Of a stretch of DNA of 31,956 nucleotides, positions 25,482 to 31,956 are shown in pieces. Source of the DNA: a bacterium. GTDB lineage: Bacteria > Ratteibacteria > UBA8468 > B48-G9 > JAFGKM01. A model generated the notes under the pieces. That model was not told where the DNA came from. It searched no databases and worked only from the letters and a program-made list of their open reading frames with translations. The stretch's first letter is position 1; every line of letters starts with the position of its first letter. The stretch covers positions 1 to 31,956 of the forward strand of contig JALNXB010000021.1 of NCBI GenBank assembly GCA_023230585.1. The letters are read 5' to 3'. The position numbers and the translations under genes were made by a program.

Positions 25482-27497
25482 ATGAAATATTCACATAATG
25501 CTATATCAGAGTATTTGTCAGGAAGTATTGGAAAAGAAGTTCTAATAGAGTACCTTGATTTGCTTGGCTTGAATCCTTTAGTAATATCTTCTGATGAAAA
25601 AGATATTATTTTTGAACTGGAAACACCTGCAAACAGAGGATACCTTTTAAGTCTGCTTGGTGTAGCCAGAGAGGTGCTTCCTTTTACTTCTTGTGACCTT
25701 AAATTGCCTGATGATGGTTTTGAAGAAGATTTTTCTTCTGATATTTCTTTGAAGATTGAGAGTGAAAACGACTGTCCATACTATTCTTGCCGTGTTATGA
25801 ACGGCGTAAAAAATGTTAATTCTCCAGAACATATAAGAGAAGTTCTTAACAAGATGGGATACAGAAGTTCCTTTAGCACAGTTGATATATCTAATTTTGT
25901 TATGGCAGAGATAGGGCAGCCGTTGCACATATTTGACCTTGATACAATAGAAGGGTATGTTGAGATACGTAGGGGTAGGAAAGGGGAAGTATCGGAACTT
26001 ATAGATGGTAAAAAAATAGAGATAAATGAGGATATTCTTGTAATTGCAGATGCTGTAAAGGTTATTGCTGTGGCAGGTATTATGGGTTGCTCGGTATCTG
26101 AAGTGAAAGAAAGTACAAAAAACATTCTTATTGAAAGTGCAATTTTTAATCCTTCCGTTGTTCGTAAAGGTAGCAAAAAATTGGGATTAGCTACTGATGC
26201 CTCTCTTAGATTTGAGAGAGGTATGGATAAAACTACTGCCCTTAAAGGTATGTTGAGGGCGACCCATCTTATTCATAAAATCGGTGGAGGTAAAATTGGC
26301 AATCTTAATGAGGCTGGTAGTATTGAAGAAAAATCTAAAGAAGTAGTTTTGGATAAAAGAAGAATTGAGAAACTTCTTGGAATAGATGTGGAAGAAGATT
26401 TTATTGTTAAGACACTTGAAAAATTAGGTTTTTCTATCCGCAAAAATCAGAATACTTCTTATATAATTAAAGCGCCTGTGTACCGGAATGATATAAAAGA
26501 GGATGTTGATGTTATTGAAGAAATTGCAAGGTATGGTAAGTACTCTGAAATTCCCTCTGAAATGCCTTTAGCAGTTATTGAGCCAACTCCATCTGCTAAT
26601 CAGGTGGAGGAGATAGAAAAGATTAAAGATATATCTGTTAAACTTGGGTTTTCAGAGTTTATAAATATGGGTCTTACAGATAAAAGAAGCGTAGAATTCA
26701 ATAAAGATAGTTTGTATATTCCTGTTGAAAACCCGTTGTCTGCAAATTTAGGATATTTAAGGACGAGCCTTATTCCAGAAATTTTGGAATCAATTAAGTT
26801 TAATGTTTATCACGGTTTTAATAGAATAAATATTTTTGAAGTTGGGAAGGTATATTTAAGTAAAGATAATGATTTTAGAGAGGAACTGAAAATCTTGTTT
26901 GTGTCGGTAAATAGTGGTGATTTTTTTGTCCTGAAAGGTAAGGTTGAAAAGTTTTTAGAAGAATGTGGGATAGAAAAAATAAGTTTTCTTAATAAACCGA
27001 ACCCATTTTCTCGAGAAGGATGTAGTACATCGATTTTTGCATATAATCGACCTGATACAGAATTAGGCAAACTCTTTATTCCTTCAGATGATATTAAAAG
27101 TATTTATGATATAAAAGAAGAAGAAATATATATATGCGAGATGTATCTTGAACCTTTATCAACTCTTTTAAATTTTGAGAGAAGTTTTAAATCTCTACCG
27201 AAATTTCCATATTCAAGTAGAGATTTTTCTTTTATACTAAATAAAAATATAAGCTGGGAAGATATTGAAAAAACAGTTAGAGCTCTTGATATGCCTGTTG
27301 AAAAAATCAATTTCTTTGATGCTTATGAGGGTAAGAATATTGAAAGCGGAAAGATAAGTATAAGTTTTTCTGTTTTCTTTAGATATCCTGATAAAACACT
27401 TGAAAGTGTTGAAATAAAAAAATTTTCAGATATAATAATAGAAACTATTAATACTAAGTTTAAAGGGATACTTAGAGGTGAAGATAGAAAGTGTTGA
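25482..27497 (+). CDS. pheT: Phenylalanyl-tRNA synthetase beta subunit without EMAP/tRNA-binding domain
   Basis: Beta subunit of the same synthetase: substrate-editing B3/B4 region, B5 domain, catalytic-like core, and a C-terminal anticodon-binding domain (PKFPYSSRDFSFILN, then DKTLESVEIKKFSD). Length is 671 against about 795 in E. coli. The shortfall lies near the N-terminus: after residues 1-35 (LDLLGLNPLVISS) the sequence goes straight to FELETPANRGYLLSLLGVARE. The roughly 110-residue OB-fold tRNA-binding (EMAP) insert seen in E. coli is therefore absent. The reading frame is intact. The final 20 bases overlap zapA. Confidence 0.95.
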   Translation: MKYSHNAISEYLSGSIGKEVLIEYLDLLGLNPLVISSDEKDIIFELETPANRGYLLSLLGVAREVLPFTSCDLKLPDDGFEEDFSSDISLKIESENDCPYYSCRVMNGVKNVNSPEHIREVLNKMGYRSSFSTVDISNFVMAEIGQPLHIFDLDTIEGYVEIRRGRKGEVSELIDGKKIEINEDILVIADAVKVIAVAGIMGCSVSEVKESTKNILIESAIFNPSVVRKGSKKLGLATDASLRFERGMDKTTALKGMLRATHLIHKIGGGKIGNLNEAGSIEEKSKEVVLDKRRIEKLLGIDVEEDFIVKTLEKLGFSIRKNQNTSYIIKAPVYRNDIKEDVDVIEEIARYGKYSEIPSEMPLAVIEPTPSANQVEEIEKIKDISVKLGFSEFINMGLTDKRSVEFNKDSLYIPVENPLSANLGYLRTSLIPEILESIKFNVYHGFNRINIFEVGKVYLSKDNDFREELKILFVSVNSGDFFVLKGKVEKFLEECGIEKISFLNKPNPFSREGCSTSIFAYNRPDTELGKLFIPSDDIKSIYDIKEEEIYICEMYLEPLSTLLNFERSFKSLPKFPYSSRDFSFILNKNISWEDIEKTVRALDMPVEKINFFDAYEGKNIESGKISISFSVFFRYPDKTLESVEIKKFSDIIIETINTKFKGILRGEDRKC

Positions 27498-27789
27498 AAT
27501 ATTAGGAAAAAAACTTCAACTACAACTTGGTCTTAAAACTAGTGAGTTACAAGAGGTTAACAGAAAGATTAACAAGCGTTTAAAATCGCTTATGGTTGAA
27601 TACCCTAATCTTGATAAGATAGATATACTAAGTTTTTATATAGTAGAGTTACACGAAGAGATGTATAATATAAAAACCAAACTTGCGAAGGAAGAGAAAC
27701 GTTTTGTTAAAATATCGGGAAAACTTCTTTCAATTGAAAACAGAATAAAAAAAGAAATAGAAAAACTTGACATTGAAACTTTTGAATGA
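27478..27789 (+). CDS. zapA: Cell division protein ZapA-like
   Basis: A 103-residue protein resembling ZapA, which bundles FtsZ at the division ring. It has a short strand segment VEILGKKLQLQ, then a helical stretch ending in a Lys/Glu-rich coiled coil (about 60-100). The segment DILSFYIVELHEEMYNIKTKL corresponds to the helix that follows the globular head. Location right after pheT supports the call, since pheST-zapA is a frequent order. The start is GTG at 27478, 20 bases inside pheT. Identity within the family is low, so this is a family-level call. Confidence 0.75.
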   Translation: MKIESVEILGKKLQLQLGLKTSELQEVNRKINKRLKSLMVEYPNLDKIDILSFYIVELHEEMYNIKTKLAKEEKRFVKISGKLLSIENRIKKEIEKLDIETFE

Positions 27790-27812
27790 TAATATAGTAT
27801 ACAAGTTTGTGA

Positions 27813-27828
27813 ATTATGAAATCATAAT
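27813..27828. promoter_or_regulatory. Palindrome upstream of the initiator tRNA
   Basis: ATTATGA and TCATAAT form a perfect 7-bp dyad around AA, nine nt before the tRNA. Its right half contains CATAAT (27823-27828), a five-of-six match to a -10 box that would start transcription about two nt before the tRNA. I see no good -35. The dyad may be an operator, or only a chance AT-rich palindrome. Confidence 0.3.
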
Positions 27829-27836
27829 ATACTTAA

Positions 27837-27908
27837 TGCGGGGTGGAGCAGTGGTAGCTCGCCAGGCCCATAACCTGGAGGCCGACCGTTCAAATCGGTC
27901 CCCCGCAA
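27837..27908 (+). tRNA. Initiator tRNA-Met (anticodon CAT), unusual features
   Basis: A complete cloverleaf: 7-bp acceptor stem (27837-27843 with 27901-27907), D stem GAGC/GCTC, anticodon stem CCAGG/CCTGG, 7-nt loop CCCATAA with anticodon CAT at 27869-27871, five-nt variable loop, T stem GACCG/CGGTC and loop TTCAAAT. A73 is the last base; CCA is not encoded. The A11:U24 pair and near identity to E. coli initiator tRNA in the acceptor stem and D arm mark it as the initiator. Three oddities are seen: C33 in place of the near-universal U33, A29:U41 in place of one of the three G:C pairs, and a U1:A72 pair where most bacteria have a C1/A72 mismatch. Confidence 0.95.
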
Positions 27909-27953
27909 CTTTGTTTTCAGTTATAAGAAGAGTTTAAATTTAAAATTTGAATT

Positions 27954-27986
27954 TATAATGTCGGTGTTATTTAATTTAGAATAACA
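27954..27986 (+). promoter_or_regulatory. Possible -10 box and leader hairpin before pilM
   Basis: A perfect TATAAT at 27954-27959 is followed by a 7-bp hairpin, TGTTATT (27965-27971) with AATAACA (27980-27986). A transcript starting near 27966 would begin at the hairpin and carry a leader of about 119 nt before the GTG of the PilM gene. No convincing -35 is visible, so this is suggestive only. Confidence 0.25.
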
Positions 27987-28084
27987 GACTTCCCGAATTA
28001 TTGAAAAGAGTATTATGGTCTGAAAAAGCACTGGCAAGGGAAGATTCCTACTTTTTCAAAAGTAATGCTTGTCTGAGGATAATA

Positions 28085-29767
28085 GTGAAAATAGGAAAAC
28101 AGAGAATATTATCTATAGATTTGGGAAGTACAAAGATAAGAATATGTGACATTCAAAGAGCCTCACCTAAATTTAAAGTTACATATTATGATGAATTGGA
28201 AATCCCCAGTATAGTTGAAGATAAGAGCGATTTTTTCAGAACAGAAGGAAGAGCTTTTATAAAACGTCAACCAAGCAATTCTTTTTATGTTTCCCTACCT
28301 GGAAGAGGAATATTGATACGTACTTTAACCATCCCAAAGGTTCCATTAAAAAAAGTACGAGATATTTTAAAATACGAAGTTCAGCAACAGATACCTTTTC
28401 CTCTTGAGATGGTAGAATGGAAATATCAAATCTTGAGCGAAGAAGGAGAATCTTTTAATATTCTGCTCGCAGCCGCAAAAAAGGAATTGATAAATGAATT
28501 CTTAAGTAGTTTGTCTATGCTTGGGATAGATTATGCTTACCTTGATACCGACCTTTTTGCTTATTTTAACGCTTTTAGGTTTTCCCAACAGTTTAACTCC
28601 GAAAAATGTCAAGCCATTCTTGAGATAGGTGCTAATTCCTCTAATTTGATTATCAACCATAAAGAAAAAATCCTTATGCGTTCTTTAACTACTGCTGGGG
28701 AAACTATCACCAATGCTATTGTTGAAGCAGAGACGATACCTTTTGTTGAAGCAGAGGATAAAAAAATTGCAGAAGGATTAAGTTTACCTATTGTAGCAAC
28801 AAGTATGGAAAACCTTAATACTGAAATACAGAATTCAATAGATTTTTGGCGTTTTACTCAGAAAGGTCCTGAAGTTGAAGAAATATTTCTTTGCGGGCAA
28901 AGCGCATTATTTAAAAATGTGAAAGAGTTTCTGCAAGAAAAATCGAGAATACCTACCTACCTATTTAAAGTTTTTTCCAATTTTGAACTCAATTCTCAAT
29001 ACTCTTATTTAGAATCCAAAGATATTGAATTTGCTGTTTTAACAGGGGTGGCTCTTAGAAAAAATAGACAGACCGTTATTAATCTTGATATGATTCCAGA
29101 AGAGATGGAAAGGATAAGAGAGTTTAGGCAGAATAGACCCTATATTTATATCTCAGCAATTATGGCAGGACTTATTGCTATGACTCCAACATTTTTTTAT
29201 AATCAAGATAAAGCTGTTCTTAAGGTTTTACTTAATGAGATAGAGATGTCTTTACAACAGTATGAAAAATATAAACCTGAAGTTGACGCCCTAAAAGGTG
29301 AGATAGAAACTTTAGACGGGAAACAAAAAACAATTAAAAATATTACTGAAAGTAAAACAATATGGCTTAAAAGAATCCTTGATATAGGAAACTCCCTACC
29401 AAGCAGTAGAATTTATATTGCGTCCCTTTCACCTGGTTCCGAACAAGCACCTTCTGGTGGTACTCCCCCTCCTGCACAGACCCAGGAACATGAACACGAT
29501 GAACCTGATGATCATGGAATGGAAGACCAACCAGAGGTTGTTCAACCTGCTTCACCAACAGGCGAATTGAGCGTTGGCGAAGAAAAAGTATTCACACTGA
29601 AAGGAGAAGTTATTGTTACAGATATTAAAAGTGCTTTTGGGGATTTCAAGACGTTTGTATCTGCTGTTAAGGAACTTTCATTTGTTGATAAAACAGATAT
29701 CCTATATTGTGAACTAAACCAACAAGAAGAAAAACTCGATTTTTCACTTGTTATTTCCTTAAAATGA
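28085..29767 (+). CDS. pilM: PilM-PilN fusion, type IV pilus/T2SS inner-membrane assembly protein
   Basis: A 560-residue protein joining two proteins that are usually separate. Residues 1-325 are an actin-like PilM: LSIDLGSTKIRICD, SLPGRGILIRTLTIPKVP, LKYEVQQQIPFPLEMVEW, ILEIGANSSNLII and FLCGQSALFKNV. From residue 332 the INLDMIPEE segment resembles the start of PilN, which normally docks into PilM. A membrane helix follows (352-372), then a coiled coil (about 380-425) and an exported PilN-like domain. The latter holds a His/Asp/Glu/Pro-rich insert (451-500). The GTG at 28085 is preceded by GAGGA with 5-nt spacing; an in-frame TTG at 28001 would add 28 residues unlike PilM. Overlaps PilO by four nt. 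Confidence 0.87.
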   Translation: MKIGKQRILSIDLGSTKIRICDIQRASPKFKVTYYDELEIPSIVEDKSDFFRTEGRAFIKRQPSNSFYVSLPGRGILIRTLTIPKVPLKKVRDILKYEVQQQIPFPLEMVEWKYQILSEEGESFNILLAAAKKELINEFLSSLSMLGIDYAYLDTDLFAYFNAFRFSQQFNSEKCQAILEIGANSSNLIINHKEKILMRSLTTAGETITNAIVEAETIPFVEAEDKKIAEGLSLPIVATSMENLNTEIQNSIDFWRFTQKGPEVEEIFLCGQSALFKNVKEFLQEKSRIPTYLFKVFSNFELNSQYSYLESKDIEFAVLTGVALRKNRQTVINLDMIPEEMERIREFRQNRPYIYISAIMAGLIAMTPTFFYNQDKAVLKVLLNEIEMSLQQYEKYKPEVDALKGEIETLDGKQKTIKNITESKTIWLKRILDIGNSLPSSRIYIASLSPGSEQAPSGGTPPPAQTQEHEHDEPDDHGMEDQPEVVQPASPTGELSVGEEKVFTLKGEVIVTDIKSAFGDFKTFVSAVKELSFVDKTDILYCELNQQEEKLDFSLVISLK

Positions 29768-30513
29768 ATAAAATTAAAGCGTTTATAAGCAAACATTCAC
29801 TGGTTTTGTCATTTGTCTTTGTGCTTGCAATTATTGCGGTTGGACAATTTATAAATAAAAAGATAAAACAAGAGATAAAAACCACCGAGAATGTAATTAA
29901 AGAAAAATATGAACAAGCCAAAAAATACGAACTTGACGAGGAGAATGCTCCTTCTCAAGAACTTATTAATGAACTAACTGTAAAAAAGATGTTATTTGAA
30001 AGAAATGTAAATATGTTGATGGACCGTTTTTCGACTGTGTATCCTGTTTCTCACGAGTTTACTCTTTATCCTTCAATTGAGTTTAAAGAGTACCTCTACT
30101 TTTCTTCTGATCGGCTTTATAAAAAAGCTACACGAAGAAGGTTGCGGATACCAGAATCTCTTGGATTTCCTATGACAGGGTTAGTTCCAGAAGAACAGAT
30201 TAAGACTTGGACCCTTCAGTTTGAAGTTGTTAAAGATATGGTTAACTTAATTCTTGATTCAGGAGTTTCTGTTATTGAAGAAATAACTTTTGGCGCTCCG
30301 CAGAAGGTTAGTTTTTATGATATGCTACCTTTAAAAATAACTGTCAGCGGAACAAGTAACGAAATAATGAGGTGTCTTAAATATTTTGAGCAACCATCTT
30401 CATATTTCACTTTAAAGAGTTTTTCTATAGAAAAAAGTGGAAAAGGTGTTTTTAGAATGAATATGGGTATAAATGCTATTATTTTAAAATATGAGGGTGC
30501 AATTGGCACTTAA
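29764..30513 (+). CDS. pilO: PilO-like membrane protein
   Basis: A 249-residue bitopic protein with a short basic cytoplasmic tail, one membrane helix at about 12-30, a coiled coil (about 31-80), and a periplasmic alpha/beta domain at about 150-245 ending in strands such as LPLKITVSG and KGVFRMNMGINAIIL. Size, topology and the place after PilM-PilN make it a PilO or Amuc_1100-type protein, which pairs with PilN to form the inner-membrane alignment complex. Sequence motifs in PilO are weak, so the call leans on context. The ATG overlaps the upstream stop (ATGA). Confidence 0.72.
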   Translation: MNKIKAFISKHSLVLSFVFVLAIIAVGQFINKKIKQEIKTTENVIKEKYEQAKKYELDEENAPSQELINELTVKKMLFERNVNMLMDRFSTVYPVSHEFTLYPSIEFKEYLYFSSDRLYKKATRRRLRIPESLGFPMTGLVPEEQIKTWTLQFEVVKDMVNLILDSGVSVIEEITFGAPQKVSFYDMLPLKITVSGTSNEIMRCLKYFEQPSSYFTLKSFSIEKSGKGVFRMNMGINAIILKYEGAIGT

Positions 30514-30522
30514 TAAAATATA

Positions 30523-31956
30523 ATGGGAATCGATATAACTCTAAAAAGAATAGAGAAAAAAAGACGGATTCTTGAATTTATTGAAAGTAAAAAAATTGTT
30601 CAACGTAAGGAAACTAAAAAAAGAGAAGTTCTTATACAGGTGGATAAACGTGTCCAAGTTCCATACGTTAAGAAAGAAGAAACACCAAAGGAATATCAAA
30701 AGGTTTATATGGCTGATAGTAAAATGAGGAAGCAGCGTAAAGAGAAAGCAGTTCGTTCGTTTTCACTGAGTAAAGACAAAGATAAACTTAAAAATAAGGT
30801 TTTTCTTAATGGTGGTACAAATGAAAACGTTTCAAAGGTGGAGAAAAAGACTTCTCGACAAAAGGTGAAATCTGAACAGTCTGCTGTTGAGAAGGAGAGA
30901 TTAGTATCTTCACGACTGAAAAAAAAGAAAGAAGCCAAGCAGGCAAAGTTGGATGAAATCCGTAAACAGAAAGAAGAAGCCCAACGTCAAAAAGAAGCGC
31001 GTCTTGTCGAGGAAAAACATATAAAAGAAGAGAAACTACGTCAGAGACAAGAGAATATTCTAAAAGAGAAAGAAGCTAAACAGGCAAAGTTGGATGAAAT
31101 CCGTAAACAGAAAGAAGAAGCCCAACGTCAAAAAGAAGCGCGCCTTGCCGAGGAAAAACGTATAAAAGAAGAGAAACTACGCCAGAGACAAGAGAATATT
31201 CTAAAAGAGAAAGAAGCTAAACAGGCAAAACTGGATGAAATCCGTAGACAGAAAGAAGATGTCCAACGTCAAAAAGAAGCGCGCCTTGCCGAGGAAAAAC
31301 GTATAAAAGAAGAGAAACTACGTCAGAGACAAGAGAGTATTCTAAAAGAGAAAGAAGCCAAACAGGCAAAACTGGATGAAATCCGTAGACAGAAAGAAGA
31401 TGTCCAACGTCAAAAAAAGTCCCGCCTTATAGAAGAAAAACGTATAAAAGAAGAGAAACTAAACCAAAGACAAGATAATAAGACTAAACTTATTGGTTTT
31501 ATTGCTTCTGTTCAAAAAAATAGGAAACTTATTCAACAAGAGAAGTTTCTTGAAAAGGCAGCGCTTATAGCAGATAAGAAGTTGCAACAAAAACAGACTA
31601 AACAAGCAGGTCTTGATAAGAAAAAAGAGGCGCGCCTTGTTGAGGAAAAACGTATAAAGGAAGAGAAGTTACGCCAAAGACAAGAGAATATTCTAAAAGA
31701 GAAAGAAGCCAAGCAAGCAAAACTGGATCAAGTTCGTAAACAGAAAGAAGCACTTCTTGCTGAGAAAAGACGAGCAAAAGAAGAAGAGTTACGTCAGAGA
31801 CAAGAACTTACCCTAAAAGAGAAAGAAGCCAAGCAGGCAAAACTGGATGAAACCCGTAAGCAGAGAGAAGAAATCCAGCGTCAAAAAGAGTCCCGCCTTG
31901 ATGAGGAAAAACGTATAAAGGAAGAGAAGTTACGCCAAAGACAAGAACTTATCCTA
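30523..31956 (+). CDS. Highly charged repeat protein, likely long single helix (3' end off window)
   Basis: An open frame of 478 codons that runs off the right edge without a stop, 9 nt after the PilO stop codon. No ribosome binding site is seen, so coupling to pilO is likely. There is no signal peptide or membrane helix. Residues 1-136 are Lys-rich and non-repetitive. Residues 137-324 are four 47-residue repeats made of Lys, Glu, Arg and Gln, for example EEKRIKEEKLRQRQE. A less regular stretch (325-368) and more repeats follow to the edge. No proline occurs after residue 55, no Gly or Pro lies in the four repeats, and no Cys or Trp occurs at all. This fits a stable single alpha helix or coiled coil. 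Secretin or PilP would be expected here; this is neither so far as visible. Function unknown. Confidence 0.85.
   Translation, partial: MGIDITLKRIEKKRRILEFIESKKIVQRKETKKREVLIQVDKRVQVPYVKKEETPKEYQKVYMADSKMRKQRKEKAVRSFSLSKDKDKLKNKVFLNGGTNENVSKVEKKTSRQKVKSEQSAVEKERLVSSRLKKKKEAKQAKLDEIRKQKEEAQRQKEARLVEEKHIKEEKLRQRQENILKEKEAKQAKLDEIRKQKEEAQRQKEARLAEEKRIKEEKLRQRQENILKEKEAKQAKLDEIRRQKEDVQRQKEARLAEEKRIKEEKLRQRQESILKEKEAKQAKLDEIRRQKEDVQRQKKSRLIEEKRIKEEKLNQRQDNKTKLIGFIASVQKNRKLIQQEKFLEKAALIADKKLQQKQTKQAGLDKKKEARLVEEKRIKEEKLRQRQENILKEKEAKQAKLDQVRKQKEALLAEKRRAKEEELRQRQELTLKEKEAKQAKLDETRKQREEIQRQKESRLDEEKRIKEEKLRQRQELIL
30931..31494 (+). repeat. Four tandem 141-bp repeats in the charged protein gene
   Basis: Units begin at 30931, 31072, 31213 and 31354, each 141 bp (47 codons), each starting at the codons for EAKQAKLDE. 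Units 1 and 2 differ at 6 of 141 bases and units 2 and 3 at 7, counted by eye. Unit 4 matches at its start but diverges in its last third. The closeness suggests recent unequal crossing-over or duplication, and the repeats are a hotspot for assembly collapse. Confidence 0.92.
31627..31956 (+). repeat. Second, irregular block of the same repeat
   Basis: After a 132-nt non-matching segment (31495-31626), the repeat resumes in phase. First comes a 78-nt piece equal to unit positions 22-47 (31627-31704), then a shortened 120-bp unit of 40 codons (31705-31824) lacking seven codons of the middle, then a unit cut off by the window edge (31825-31956). The array therefore has at least two blocks and may continue. 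Confidence 0.85.

Noticed and set aside
28001..28084. TTG start for a longer PilM-PilN protein
   Set aside because: The 28 extra residues do not resemble PilM, and the GTG at 28085 has GAGGA at proper spacing.
30931..31956. Regular repeats that might be taken for a CRISPR or minisatellite array
   Set aside because: The 141-bp units have no unique spacers, keep one reading frame and encode a coherent charged protein.

Overview
The window is an AT-rich stretch of bacterial chromosome with every gene on the plus strand. It carries about 30 protein genes, one tRNA, almost no intergenic space and no mobile element, rRNA or CRISPR array. Most genes are housekeeping: peptidoglycan, amino acid, NAD, purine and thiamin synthesis, glycolysis, translation and cell division. 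MurA, the LL-diaminopimelate aminotransferase route and a PilM/PilN/PilO set point to a diderm-type bacterium with peptidoglycan. Arginine is coded mainly by AGA/AGG. I cannot fix the phylum from sequence alone; an uncultivated lineage near Omnitrophota or Elusimicrobiota is a guess.

Layout. 1-1356: 3' part of a TrpB2-type tryptophan synthase beta gene, cut by the left edge and followed by a hairpin. 1475-8008: an SDR dehydrogenase, a GerMN-domain membrane protein, then rpmE-prfA-(secreted TPR protein)-prmC-murA, tightly packed. 8044-10461: dapB-dapL-purE. 10500-13480: class II aldolase, a metal-dependent amidohydrolase and 6-phosphofructokinase. 13578-20007: ilvD-thiC-def-nadB-gltD-like, nearly without gaps. 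20007-20190: a non-coding spacer with nested inverted repeats that look like a dispersed repeat. 20190-27789: slipin-tyrA-proB-proA-nadD-pheS-pheT-zapA, with several 14-20 nt overlaps. 27837-27908: an initiator-type tRNA(CAT). 28085 to the right edge: a natural PilM-PilN fusion, a PilO-like protein, and a large open-ended gene for a highly charged repetitive protein.

How the genes fit together. dapB and dapL supply diaminopimelate for lysine and cell wall, and murA starts peptidoglycan precursor synthesis. nadB and nadD are two steps of NAD synthesis. proB/proA make proline, and tyrA, ilvD and trpB serve aromatic and branched-chain amino acids. prfA/prmC, rpmE, def, pheS/pheT and the initiator tRNA serve translation. 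The last three genes look like the inner-membrane platform of a type IV pilus or type II secretion-like machine with an added filamentous or helical component.

The points most worth a second look are: the repeat gene at the right edge (141-bp units, no proline after residue 55, CGN arginine codons unlike the rest of the window); the initiator tRNA with C33, A29:U41 and U1:A72; prmC, whose conserved N-terminal reading frame has no ATG/GTG/TTG start; the PilM-PilN fusion; the TPR gene inserted in the prfA-prmC pair; and the repeat-like spacer at 20014-20130.
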